Of a stretch of DNA of 64,000 nucleotides, positions 8,555 through 16,929 are shown in pieces; the stretch's first letter is position 1, and every line of letters starts with the position of its first letter. The notes under the pieces are model-generated. The model was given only the letters and a program-made list of their open reading frames with translations, did not search any database and was not told the DNA's origin. Source of the DNA: CAVDRM01 sp963611355 (lineage in GTDB: Bacteria > Bacillota > Clostridia > Christensenellales > Aristaeellaceae). The stretch lies in contig CAVDRM010000004.1 in assembly GCA_963611355.1 (NCBI GenBank), positions 23,216 to 87,215 on the forward strand, read 5' to 3'. Both the position numbers and the translations under genes were made by a program.

Positions 8555-9616
8555 TTGAAGAAAATCGTTTTAACCGGAGGGGGGACGGCGGGGCATGTCA
8601 CGCCGCATCTGGCGCTTCTGCCGCATTTGATGGAAAAGGGTTATGAAATTCATTACATCGGCACGGAGGATGGCATCGAGCATAAGATGATGACGATGTC
8701 GAACGTGACCTACCATGTCGTCAAAAGCGGCAAGCTGCGCCGATACTTTGACCTGAAAAATTTTACCGACCCGTTCAGGGTGCTGGCCGGAGCGCATGAG
8801 GCGTCCCGGCTGATGGCGGAGCTGAAGCCGGTTGTGTGCTTTTCCAAGGGCGGCTTTGTGTCCGTACCGGTCGTGTACGGCGCATGGAAGCACGGCGTTC
8901 CCGTCCTGTGCCATGAGAGCGATTTAACGCCCGGCTTGGCCAACAAAATCTGTGCGCAGTTTGCGAAAAAAATCGCCACCACCTTCCCCGAATGCGCCAA
9001 GGCGCTGGGGGCAAAGGCCGTCATGACGGGGACACCCATGCGGCCGGAGCTGTTTCGGGGCGTACGCGAAAAGGGGCTGGCTCTGGCAGGCTTTGACGGC
9101 AGCAGGCCTGTTCTTTTGATGACGGGCGGCAGCCTGGGCGCTCAGAGCGTCAATAAGGTGCTGCGCGAGGCGCTGCCCGCCCTGCTTCCCGATATGGACG
9201 TGCTCCATCTGTGCGGTAAGGGCAACCTCGACGAAGCCCTGAAGGGGACGAAGGGCTATGCGCAGTTTGAATTTTTGTCCGATGACCTGCCGGATACCTT
9301 TGCAGCGGCGGATGCCGTTTTGTCCCGTGCGGGGAGCAATTCGCTATGTGAACTGCAGGCGCTGAAAAAGCCGATGCTGCTCGTGCCGTACCCCAAGGGA
9401 GCGAGCCGCGGCGACCAGATATTGAACGCCGAAAGCTATCGTGCCCGCGGGCTGGCGCAGGTGCTGCTTCAGGAAAATCTGAACAGGGATTCGCTCGTTG
9501 AGGCCGTTCATACGCTGATGGACAGCCGCGAGACCCTGCGGGCCGCGCTGGAAAATGCGCCTGCGGCTGACGGCACGATGAAGATTCTTGCATTGATAGA
9601 AGAAATTCAAAAATAA
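8555..9616 (+). CDS. murG: UDP-N-acetylglucosamine--N-acetylmuramyl-(pentapeptide) pyrophosphoryl-undecaprenol GlcNAc transferase
   Basis: A 353-aa GT28 glycosyltransferase that converts lipid I to lipid II at the inner face of the membrane. Seen in sequence: the N-terminal glycine loop LTGGGTAGHVTPHLAL, the second glycine-rich loop FSKGGFVSVP, the central LMTGGSLGAQSVN, and the UDP-GlcNAc site LSRAGSNSLCELQALKKPMLLVPYP. The open frame extends up to an ATG at 8435, but a consensus promoter starts transcription after it; the TTG at 8555 has AGGAAGG (8541-8547) at good distance and gives the normal MurG N-terminus (KKIVLTGGGTAGH). It stands alone here, outside a dcw cluster, and ends in a strong terminator. 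Confidence 0.95.
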   Translation: MKKIVLTGGGTAGHVTPHLALLPHLMEKGYEIHYIGTEDGIEHKMMTMSNVTYHVVKSGKLRRYFDLKNFTDPFRVLAGAHEASRLMAELKPVVCFSKGGFVSVPVVYGAWKHGVPVLCHESDLTPGLANKICAQFAKKIATTFPECAKALGAKAVMTGTPMRPELFRGVREKGLALAGFDGSRPVLLMTGGSLGAQSVNKVLREALPALLPDMDVLHLCGKGNLDEALKGTKGYAQFEFLSDDLPDTFAAADAVLSRAGSNSLCELQALKKPMLLVPYPKGASRGDQILNAESYRARGLAQVLLQENLNRDSLVEAVHTLMDSRETLRAALENAPAADGTMKILALIEEIQK

Positions 9617-9620
9617 AGAG

Positions 9621-9656
9621 CGCGGAGAAATCGGCCTGTGATTTCTCCGCGTTTTT
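9621..9656 (+). terminator. rho-independent terminator of murG
   Basis: Perfect 12-base arms CGCGGAGAAATC (9621-9632) and GATTTCTCCGCG (9640-9651) followed by TTTTT (9652-9656). Confidence 0.92.
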
Positions 9657-9682
9657 ATGATGACAAGATGGAGGAAGACTGT

Positions 9683-10708
9683 ATGCAGAAAATGCTGACC
9701 GAAGGGCCGCTCTTGGATGAGCATGGGTGCCTGAAAGAGGCGGGCTATGCGACCCGCCTTGTCAAACAATACGACCGTACACACATCAGGGCCGGCGCCC
9801 TGCGCATCAAGGAATGGGACTATTATCTGATTGCCAACGACTGCCATGCCTTGGCGCTCACCATCGCGGATAACGGCTATATGGGGCTGGTCTCGTGGTC
9901 GCTGCTTGATTTCAGCCGCGCATGGGAGCAGACGACTTCCAAAATGACCTTCTTTCCGATGGGAAAAACGGGGCTGCCCGCGTCCAGCGTTTCCGGCTCT
10001 GTACGGGCGGAGGGCAGAGATTACAGGATGGTGTTTGAAAATGACGGAAAAAAGCGGCGCCTGTACGGGAATTGCCAACGCTTTTTCGGCAATCAGCCGC
10101 TGACCTTTGACGTGACGCTGACCGAGCCGCCGCAGGACAGCATGGTCATTGCCACGCCGTTTCACAAGAAAAAAGCGTTTTATTACAATCAGAAGATAAA
10201 CTGCCTCCGCGCAGACGGCAGGGCATTTTTAGGCGATGAAGAAATTCTTTTTCCGTCCGCTGTCACCTGCGCCGTGCTGGACTGGGGGCGCGGCGTCTGG
10301 ACATATGATAACACATGGTATTGGTCGAGCGCATCCGGCTTTGTAAACGGGAAGCGCTTCGGCTTTAATTTGGGCTACGGCTTCGGCGATACGAGCGCAG
10401 CCAGCGAAAATATGCTGTTCTATGACGGAAGGGCGCATAAGCTGAGCAAAGTGACGTTTGATATTCCGCAGAAAAACGGACGGGACGATTTCCTGTCCCC
10501 GTGGCGGTTCACCTCGGATGACGGGCGCTTTGAGGCGCGGTTCACTCCCATTCTCGACCGTGCCGCGCTGACGGACTTTAAGCTGCTATGCTCCGACCAG
10601 CATCAGGTGTTCGGCCGGTTTGACGGTCAGGCGATATTGGACAACGGTGAAAAAATTCCGCTTCGCCGGTTTTTGGGCTTTGCGGAAAAGGTCCGAAACA
10701 AGTGGTGA
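9683..10708 (+). CDS. DUF2804 domain-containing protein
   Basis: About 341 aa from the ATG at 9683, which has GGAGGA at 9670-9676; longer frames run into the murG terminator. The sequence matches my knowledge of DUF2804 proteins: long beta-strands rich in Trp, Tyr and Phe, including TYDNTWYWSSASGF and RFGFNLGYGFGDTSAASEN. No signal peptide or membrane segment is seen. The family has no established biochemical role; a lipocalin-like or hydratase-like beta fold is plausible. It lies directly after the murG terminator, so a promoter inside or just before that terminator, or read-through, must drive it. It is convergent with the alpha/beta hydrolase: its TGA (10706-10708) abuts the other gene's stop. 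Confidence 0.75.
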   Translation: MQKMLTEGPLLDEHGCLKEAGYATRLVKQYDRTHIRAGALRIKEWDYYLIANDCHALALTIADNGYMGLVSWSLLDFSRAWEQTTSKMTFFPMGKTGLPASSVSGSVRAEGRDYRMVFENDGKKRRLYGNCQRFFGNQPLTFDVTLTEPPQDSMVIATPFHKKKAFYYNQKINCLRADGRAFLGDEEILFPSAVTCAVLDWGRGVWTYDNTWYWSSASGFVNGKRFGFNLGYGFGDTSAASENMLFYDGRAHKLSKVTFDIPQKNGRDDFLSPWRFTSDDGRFEARFTPILDRAALTDFKLLCSDQHQVFGRFDGQAILDNGEKIPLRRFLGFAEKVRNKW

Positions 10709-11536
10709 TTATGGATTCTGCTTTGCAAAATAGCGCAGTCTCGCGGCTTCAAGCTGCCGCTCAAACGCTGCGGCGGCCTGCCTGCCGGCTTTTGAAAAGG
10801 GCAGCAGCATATCAAAGGCGTGAAAGAGACGGGGATATACATCGACAGAGGCTTCGACGCCCGCGTTTTTCAGATTTTGAATATAGGTCATGGTCTCGGC
10901 ATAAAACGGCTCCGCCGTGCAGACGAAGGTATAGGCAGGCGGAAGATTCGCATAATCCGTTTGTCTTGCGGGAGCGGCATAGGCGGGAATAACCTGCCCG
11001 CTGATGCCTTTTAAGTACCGTGACCACGCTGCATGATTGCGCCTGGTGTTCCAGACCGGGGCATGGTTATCGCGGGAGGTCTCGGTGTCCTCGTTGTCCA
11101 GCATGGGGTACAGCGGCATCTGAAAGGCAATGCGCACGCCGCCTGTGTCCCTTTCATACATACAAAGCGCCGCCGTCAGCCCGCCGCCCGCACTTTCGCC
11201 GCCCACCATGATTTGGTCATCGCGCACATGGAGCGCCGCCGCGTTCTCCTTTAAATACATCAAGGCGCTATGGCAATCTAAAAGTGCTGCGGGATAGGGC
11301 GCCTGCCATGACAGGCGGTAATCGGGCGCGACCACCACCGCGCCGTATTTTTGAACGAGATTTCCGGCGCGGGATATATAGACCATTTCCGCCATACCCG
11401 TTTCATAGCCGCCGCCGTGAATCCAAAGAACGCCTGTACGCAGGACTCCTTTTTCGGTCTCGACGGGCCGCAAAACCAGCAGCCGCAGCGGATGCCCATC
11501 CGATTGGATGATGACCCTTTGCGCTTGGTATTTCAT
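10709..11536 (-). CDS. alpha/beta hydrolase, hormone-sensitive-lipase (HSL) type esterase
   Basis: A 275-aa cytoplasmic hydrolase of the family IV (HSL) esterases. The oxyanion-hole motif HGGGY (about residues 40-44), the nucleophile elbow GESAGGG (Ser near 113), an Asp/Glu region near EPFYAETM and the catalytic His in LFHAFD (near 240) are all visible. Such enzymes hydrolyse short-chain esters; the natural substrate is unknown. The start codon overlaps the stop of a possible 26-codon ORF as ATGA. It lies downstream of a related but broken hydrolase, so the two may derive from one transcription unit. Its stop abuts that of the convergent DUF2804 gene. Confidence 0.88.
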   Translation of the reverse strand: MKYQAQRVIIQSDGHPLRLLVLRPVETEKGVLRTGVLWIHGGGYETGMAEMVYISRAGNLVQKYGAVVVAPDYRLSWQAPYPAALLDCHSALMYLKENAAALHVRDDQIMVGGESAGGGLTAALCMYERDTGGVRIAFQMPLYPMLDNEDTETSRDNHAPVWNTRRNHAAWSRYLKGISGQVIPAYAAPARQTDYANLPPAYTFVCTAEPFYAETMTYIQNLKNAGVEASVDVYPRLFHAFDMLLPFSKAGRQAAAAFERQLEAARLRYFAKQNP

Positions 11537-11613
11537 GCGACCGTCCTCTCAGAGAAAAAAGTAATGCGCCGGCGAAGGCCGCCCTTTTTAAAAAGGCGGA
11601 TGCTTTTGCTCAT
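11533..11613 (-). CDS. possible 26-aa leader ORF coupled to the hydrolase
   Basis: Between the hydrolase pseudogene and the intact hydrolase a short frame reads MSKSIRLFKKGGLRRR and ends TFFSERTVA. It has AGGA about nine bases upstream, is very basic, and its stop overlaps the hydrolase ATG as ATGA. It could couple translation of the hydrolase or be chance; there is no family match I can name. The surrounding DNA contains a short inverted repeat around CCCTTTTTAAAAAGG (near 11582-11596). Confidence 0.3.
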   Translation of the reverse strand: MSKSIRLFKKGGLRRRITFFSERTVA

Positions 11614-11628
11614 GGTTTGTCCTCGCTT

Positions 11629-12460
11629 TTATTGATAGCTCCCATTCTCTTCCCGAAGGAATTTTTCCAGCGTCTTGATGTATGCATCCATGTCGGACAG
11701 CATCGCCAGATGCCCGCCCTTTAAGTCCCACACGACCGTCGGGCCAGTCAACAAATCCACAAGGTTTTGCTTCAGGCTGTCGCAGAAGACGGTGCCCTCC
11801 TTAGAAAAGAAGCACCTCGTTTTGATACGGCAGAAATTCCTCCTTTGCCATGGTTCCCGAATGGTTTCGGATGTCGCCCAGCAGCGTATCCATGAGGACG
11901 AAATATTCATTGGACATCGAATCCTTGCAGATGTCCACGATGTCGTTAAAGTCTCGCCGCAGTTTTTTATCCCGGATGACCTTGAACGAGGCCAGCTTGA
12001 ACAGAGGAATGAGCAGGGGCATGGGCAGACGCCTATCTGTTTTGAGGTTCTTTTCGATTTTTTCGGGTCGAGCATCTTGCCGATGACGGCGCGTCCATCC
12101 GCGTCCATGTCCTTGCCTAAGCCGTAGGTGCCGGACAGCAGGAGTCCCTTGACGGTGTCCGGATGAGGCTGCGATAATCTGAGCGAGCAGCCCGCAGTAG
12201 GAAGGGCCGAGCAGGTAGACGTTCTTTGCGCCGACGGCACGAATCAGTGCCGCAATCGTATCCCCCTGCGCGATATTGTCCCGAAAATCCGTTGAATCAT
12301 TGAATGAAAGCAGGCTGTATTCCGGCATGCAGCGGTCATACAGATAGAAAAAGCCGTCCGTCAGGCCGCTGCCTCGGCCAGCATTATCAGCGTCATATTT
12401 TTCTTTTCATCAGGATTCCTTTTCCTCCCCGCTTTCCGCAGGCTAATACGCTTTGTAAAA
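11629..12460 (-). pseudogene. alpha/beta hydrolase pseudogene with at least four frameshifts
   Basis: The remains of one hydrolase-like protein alternate between two - strand frames. In order they read: NMTLIML, then (shift near 12365) GSGLTDGFFYLYDRCMPEYS to LLGPSYCGLLAQIIA, then (shift near 12165-12185) HPDTVKGLLLSGTYGLGKDM, then (shift at a homopolymer near 12056) EKIEKNLKTDRRLPMPLLIP to GTMAKEEFLPYQNEVLLF, then (shift near 11808) SKEGTVFCDSLKQNL to the stop at 11629. The pieces join into a normal alpha/beta hydrolase: GPSYCG sits where the nucleophile elbow G-x-S-x-G is expected but has Tyr-Cys around the Ser, and KGGHLAM carries the likely catalytic His. Two shifts are at homopolymers and could be sequencing errors, but the other two are not, and neighbouring genes are intact. 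I call it a decayed paralogue. Confidence 0.82.
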
Positions 12461-12483
12461 AGAATGTTAATCGGCGCACCAGA

Positions 12484-12518
12484 AAACCGTACGCATTTCA
12501 AGAAGAAATGGGTACGGT
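12484..12518 (-). terminator. rho-independent terminator of tkt
   Basis: Arms ACCGTACGCATTTC (12486-12499) and GAAATGGGTACGGT (12505-12518) pair at 13 of 14 positions; on the - strand the hairpin is followed by TTTTC. It lies just past the tkt stop. Confidence 0.82.
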
Positions 12519-12532
12519 TCGATGCATTGCAA

Positions 12533-14509
12533 TTATTGTATGACGCGCAGCGCGGCGTCAACAGCGGCCTGCGCCGTGAAGCCGTATTCCTTAAACAGCA
12601 CGGCAGCGGGGGCGGAAGCGCCGTAATGGTCAAGCCCCAGCACTTCGCCGTCCAGACCAACATACTTATACCACGGCATGGTGCTGCCGGCCTCCATAGC
12701 AACACGCGCACGGATGGCGGAGGGCAGGACGCTTTCCCGATATTCGCTGTCCTGCATATCAAACAGCTTCATGCACGGCATGGAGACGATACGCGCCGCA
12801 ATGCCCTTTTCCTCCAGCAGCTTCTGCGCATCCATGACCTGCTCCACCTCGCTGCCGGAGGCCATCAGGATGACGTCGGGCACGGCCTTGAAGCTTTCGG
12901 AAAGCACATAGCCGCCGCGCATGGCGTTGCAGCCGCTTTCCGCATACTGCGGCAGATTTTGACGGCTCAGCACCAGCGCCGTGGGCAGGCCGCGCAGGAG
13001 GGCGGTCAGCCAGCCGGCTGCGGTCTCCTTGCCGTCCGCAGGACGGAAGACCAGCAGGTTCGGAACGGCGCGAAGGCCGGCCAGCTGCTCAATCGGCTCA
13101 TGGGTCGCGCCATCCTCGCCGACGCCGATGGAATCGTGCGTCAGCACATAGATAACAGGCAGCTTCATGATGGCGCTCATGCGCATGGCATGCTTCATAT
13201 AATCGCTGAACACAAAGAACGTGCCGCAGAAGACGCGCAGACCGCCGTGCAGCGCCATGCCGTTGCAGATAGCCGCCATGCCGTGTTCACGAACGCCAAA
13301 GTGCACATTCCGTCCGGCGCGGTTTTCGGCGCTGTAATCGCCGCCGTCCTTGATGTTGGTCTTGTTGGAGGGCGCAAGGTCGGCAGAGCCGCCGACCAAA
13401 TTCGGCAGCAGCTTGGCCAGACGGTTTATCATTTCGCCGCCTGTGGCGCGGGTCGCGGCCTTGCCCTCGAACTTCCACAGCGCGTCATTCAGCATCACAT
13501 TGTCCGGCAGTTCATCGGAGAACCAGGCGTCCCACTCCTCCTTCAGTTCCGGATATTTTTCGGCATAGGCGGCAAAGAGCGCGTTCCATTCTTCCTCCGC
13601 CCTGGCATTCTGCGCGGCGATTCCGCGGAAGTGAGCATAGACATCCTCGTCCACGGTGAAGGAATCGGCGGGCATTCCCAGTTCCTCGCAGGCGGCGGTG
13701 AGGTTGGCCTCGCCCAGCGGCTCTCCGTGCGCGCTGGCCTTGCCCGCCTTGGCGGGGCAGCCGTAGCCGATGATGGTTGGGCAGATAATGAGGGTGGGCC
13801 TGTCGGCCTTCTTCGCCTCATTCAGCGCGTCCAGCACCTGTGTCCAGTCGTTGCCGTCCTTCACGCGGATGACGTTCCAGCCGTAGGCGGCAAACCGTGC
13901 ACCGACATCCTCGCGGAAGGCGATATCCGTGTCGCCCTCAATAGAAATCTCATTGTCGTCATACAGCAGGGTGAGCTTATTCAGCCTGAGCGTCCCCGCC
14001 AGGGATGCGGCTTCGGAGGAGATGCCCTCCATCATGCAGCCATCGCCGCAGATGGCGTAGGTGCGGTGGTCGACCACGGGGAAGCCTTCGCGGTTAAAAT
14101 GCGCGGCCAGCATGGTTTCGGCAATGGCAAAGCCGACGGCATTCGCCACGCCCTGACCGAGCGGGCCGGTCGTCGTTTCTACGCCGACGGTGTGGCGGTA
14201 TTCGGGATGGCCGGGCGTTTTTGAGCCCCATTGACGGAAGCTCTTCAAGTCGTCCATCGTGAGACCGAAATTCATGAGATGCAGGAGAGTATAAAGCAAT
14301 GCGCTGGCATGGCCGCTGGACAGAACAAAGCGGTCGCGGTTTTTCCATTCGGGGTCGGCGGGGTTGACGCGCAGGACGTTGCCCCACAGCGCATACGCCA
14401 TCGGCGCCATGCCCATCGGCGCACCCGGATGACCGCTGTTGGCCTTCTGCACCATGTCGGCCGCCAGAATACGAATCGTGTTGATGGATTTGGTTTGTAT
14501 GTCAGCCAT
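12533..14509 (-). CDS. tkt: transketolase
   Basis: A 658-aa thiamine-diphosphate enzyme of the non-oxidative pentose phosphate pathway that moves two-carbon units between sugar phosphates in the cytoplasm. The length is typical. Motifs seen include SGHPGAPMGMAPMAYALWG at the N-terminus, the ThDP/metal motif GDGCMMEGISSEAASLAGTL with YDDNEIS, the pyrimidine domain around FGVREHGMAAICNGMALHGG, and THDSIGVGEDGATHEPIEQL. The ATG at 14509 has a GGAGGA site. Its start overlaps the end of the phosphoglucomutase gene by eight bases, so both are one operon with the DUF2461 gene, driven from the promoter at 16784-16812 and closed by the hairpin at 12484-12518. Confidence 0.97.
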   Translation of the reverse strand: MADIQTKSINTIRILAADMVQKANSGHPGAPMGMAPMAYALWGNVLRVNPADPEWKNRDRFVLSSGHASALLYTLLHLMNFGLTMDDLKSFRQWGSKTPGHPEYRHTVGVETTTGPLGQGVANAVGFAIAETMLAAHFNREGFPVVDHRTYAICGDGCMMEGISSEAASLAGTLRLNKLTLLYDDNEISIEGDTDIAFREDVGARFAAYGWNVIRVKDGNDWTQVLDALNEAKKADRPTLIICPTIIGYGCPAKAGKASAHGEPLGEANLTAACEELGMPADSFTVDEDVYAHFRGIAAQNARAEEEWNALFAAYAEKYPELKEEWDAWFSDELPDNVMLNDALWKFEGKAATRATGGEMINRLAKLLPNLVGGSADLAPSNKTNIKDGGDYSAENRAGRNVHFGVREHGMAAICNGMALHGGLRVFCGTFFVFSDYMKHAMRMSAIMKLPVIYVLTHDSIGVGEDGATHEPIEQLAGLRAVPNLLVFRPADGKETAAGWLTALLRGLPTALVLSRQNLPQYAESGCNAMRGGYVLSESFKAVPDVILMASGSEVEQVMDAQKLLEEKGIAARIVSMPCMKLFDMQDSEYRESVLPSAIRARVAMEAGSTMPWYKYVGLDGEVLGLDHYGASAPAAVLFKEYGFTAQAAVDAALRVIQ

Positions 14510-16025
14510 TTTTTTGTTCCTCCGTTTTCTGAATCAGTTGTTGGAGAGAGGCAGTGTCAATGTCAGGGTCGTCCTTCAGCACCTGATACAGACCCTTGGC
14601 CATTTGAAGCAGCCCGCCCCTGACGTCGCTTTCGATATTCAGCGGCAGCACGGGGTCATGCACGGAGAGCCGCAGCAGAAACCAGCCGTTTTCCAGCCCG
14701 CCGTCCAAGTCAAAGTTGATGCGGATGCCCTCGCGGTTGTCGGGCGCAATGTGCCAGCCCTTGGCAAAGGCGGCATAGTCCATCACCTTTTCGATGGCAG
14801 CCCGCCCTGTTGCCTTAAAGTCCGCCGTCTTGATGGACAGGCGCACCTCCACGCTTTCCAGCGGCTCACGCAGACCGTCCAGCAGCGCGCCCAGCTCCTT
14901 GCCCTCCTGCTTTAAGCGCATGGCTTCGACAATCAGCACGGTGGCAAGGTACATCCCGTCGTCCAAAAAATGGTTTTCCCGAAGCGCCGCGTGACCGCTC
15001 GTTTCGATTGCCAGCGGGCAGTCGATGCCGGCGGCGTTCAGGCGGACGGCCTCATCAATGACGTTCTTGTAGCCGCGCTTGAAGCGGTAATGCACGCCGC
15101 CCCATTCCGCAATGAACTGCGCAAGGCCGGAGGAGGTCACGGAATCCGTGACGATGGTCGCGCCGGGGTCGTCGTTGAGGAGAATGGCGGAAATCAGCGC
15201 GATAAGGCGGTTTCTGTTGATTTCGCGCCCCGTATGGTCCACAATGGCGGCACGGTCGCAGTCGGCGTCGAAAATCACGCCCAAGTCGGCTTCGGCTTTG
15301 ATGACGGCAGCGCTTAACGAGGCCATCGCCTCCGCGTTTTCGGGGTTGGGAATGTGATTGGGGAAGCGGCCGTCCGGCTCCAGGAACTGGCTGCCATCGA
15401 CCCACGCGCCCAAGTCCTCCAGCATATCCGCATAGAAGCCGCCCGCGCCGTTTCCGGCGTCCACGATCACATGAAGGCCGAGCAGGGGCTTGGCGACATC
15501 CGTGTCCAACCCGTCCATGACGCGCTTTTTCAGAATGTCCTGATAGGCGGGCAGATAATCGCGGCGAACATAGCTGCCGGACAGGACGGCCGGCACTTCG
15601 ACGGTTTCCGCAAAGCGGATGATTTCATCCAGCTCCGCGGATTCCACACCGCCTTTTTTCAGGATGAATTTGAGACCGTTTTTGTTTGCGGGGTGATGGC
15701 TCGCCGTCACCATGATGGAGGCGTCCGGCTGAAAGCCGTCGGTGATGAGCGCCATGAACATGGCGGGGGTCGTGCAGAGACCAAAATCAATCACATGAAC
15801 GCCCATTGCGCGCAGGCCATCGGCACAGGCCGAAAGAAGCTGCTCGCCGGTCAGACGGGAATCCCGTCCCAGCGCTACGGTTCGCAGCGGTGAGCCGATT
15901 GAGTGCATATAGGCGGCAAAGCCTGCGCCGAGTGCGCGGGATGCCTCCGTTGTCAAGGTACAGCCTTCGCCCATCGCCGTGCCGCGCACGTCCGTGCCGC
16001 TTTTGAGGGGTTTAAGGTTCAGCAT
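14502..16025 (-). CDS. phosphohexomutase (phosphoglucomutase/phosphomannomutase family)
   Basis: A 507-aa alpha-D-phosphohexomutase. All four active-site loops are recognisable: the phosphoserine loop VTASHHPANKNG, the Mg-binding loop DADCDRAAI, the sugar-specificity loop AIETSGHAALRE, and the phosphate-binding loop DNREGIRINF. Family members interconvert hexose 1- and 6-phosphates. GEMSN-type loops mark phosphoglucosamine mutases; here the loop reads ETSGH, so glucose or mannose phosphates are more likely, but the exact substrate is not decided. The ATG at 16025 has GGGAGGA upstream. It lies between the DUF2461 gene (14-base overlap) and tkt (8-base overlap) in one operon. Confidence 0.92.
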   Translation of the reverse strand: MLNLKPLKSGTDVRGTAMGEGCTLTTEASRALGAGFAAYMHSIGSPLRTVALGRDSRLTGEQLLSACADGLRAMGVHVIDFGLCTTPAMFMALITDGFQPDASIMVTASHHPANKNGLKFILKKGGVESAELDEIIRFAETVEVPAVLSGSYVRRDYLPAYQDILKKRVMDGLDTDVAKPLLGLHVIVDAGNGAGGFYADMLEDLGAWVDGSQFLEPDGRFPNHIPNPENAEAMASLSAAVIKAEADLGVIFDADCDRAAIVDHTGREINRNRLIALISAILLNDDPGATIVTDSVTSSGLAQFIAEWGGVHYRFKRGYKNVIDEAVRLNAAGIDCPLAIETSGHAALRENHFLDDGMYLATVLIVEAMRLKQEGKELGALLDGLREPLESVEVRLSIKTADFKATGRAAIEKVMDYAAFAKGWHIAPDNREGIRINFDLDGGLENGWFLLRLSVHDPVLPLNIESDVRGGLLQMAKGLYQVLKDDPDIDTASLQQLIQKTEEQKNG

Positions 16026-16740
16026 AAAATCCTCCCTGCTTTTTTTCCGTTGAGGCGTTCAAGTCCTCCAGCGCTTCCTCCGTGCAGCCGCGCAAAAGCA
16101 GATACACGGGCGCCATGCGCTTAAAGTCGCGGGTGACGCGGGGAACAAGGTCGGGGGAATACGCCCATTCATATTTGATATTGGTCTTTTCAAAATAAAT
16201 CTCTCGCTTTTTATACAGCGGAACAAGCTCTTCGGGAATGCCGGGAGGAATCTCCAGACGCTTGAACTCAGCGCCTCCGACGGAAAAGCCGCTTTTTTTC
16301 ACCAGCTCCGTCAGCGGAAGATAATCCTGCGGCCGTGCGGCGATTTTGCGGCGAAGCGCATTCATCGCCTCGCGGTTTTCGCCCCAGACGCCGACGCCCC
16401 AATTCATGCGCTCCGGCCCTAACTCAAACCAGTAAAAGGGAAGGCCGCATTTATCCGCAGCCGCTTTCCGAAAGGCGATCCAGAGATGGTCGCGGTAGGG
16501 GGATTTATCGCTGGTGAAGCGCGTATCGCGGTAAATGCGGGAAAGACACTTGCGGGGACGCACCTCCATGTCAGCGTCGATTTTCAGCATGGCGGGCACT
16601 AATGCGTCAATCAACGCATAAAAAGGCTCCTGCACAAGTTTCACATAGTCGTCATGATGCGCGTGCATGAAGCTCTTGTCGTTATGAAAGCGGATGTCCA
16701 GAAAAAAGCGAATGGTGTCCTCATTGAAGCCGGGAAACAA
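16012..16740 (-). CDS. DUF2461 family protein
   Basis: About 242 aa from a TTG at 16740. The sequence matches the DUF2461 (TIGR02453-like) family: FPGFNEDTIRFFLDI at the N-terminus, HHDDYVKLVQEPFYALIDAL, and the central RIYRDTRFTSDKSPYRDHLW with the GPERMNWGVGVW motif. The biochemical role of this widespread family is unknown. A longer frame starts at 16812, but a promoter with TTGAAA-17-TATAAT begins transcription near 16777, and AAGGAGG (16748-16754) sits seven bases before the TTG; both decide for the TTG start. It heads the operon with pgm and tkt, which suggests, but does not prove, a link to sugar metabolism. Confidence 0.85.
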   Translation of the reverse strand: MFPGFNEDTIRFFLDIRFHNDKSFMHAHHDDYVKLVQEPFYALIDALVPAMLKIDADMEVRPRKCLSRIYRDTRFTSDKSPYRDHLWIAFRKAAADKCGLPFYWFELGPERMNWGVGVWGENREAMNALRRKIAARPQDYLPLTELVKKSGFSVGGAEFKRLEIPPGIPEELVPLYKKREIYFEKTNIKYEWAYSPDLVPRVTRDFKRMAPVYLLLRGCTEEALEDLNASTEKKQGGFYAEP

Positions 16741-16783
16741 ACAGGCGCCTCCTTTTTGTGTTGAGGAAACGAAGAACATAGCT

Positions 16784-16812
16784 ATTATACCCGATTTTCC
16801 TCCGCATTTCAA
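16784..16812 (-). promoter_or_regulatory. sigma-A promoter of the DUF2461-pgm-tkt operon
   Basis: On the - strand TTGAAA (16812-16807), exactly 17 bases, TATAAT (16789-16784). The expected start is near 16777. Confidence 0.88.
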
Positions 16813-16929
16813 CCGCTCACGAAAAGGAAGCGCAGAAAAAACAAAATATGAAAAATATAAATTTTCGGGAACAAAGACGGGCTCTGCTTCGTCTTATGAA
16901 TGGACAGGCAAGAAAAGGAGGATGAAGCC

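Noticed and set aside
12464..14224. 586-codon open frame on the + strand
   Set aside because: It lies wholly opposite tkt, whose family match is unambiguous; the composition (His/Gln/Gly-rich) is that of an antisense shadow in GC-rich DNA.
16741..16812. N-terminal extension of the DUF2461 frame
   Set aside because: A consensus promoter starts transcription inside it, and AAGGAGG points to the TTG at 16740.
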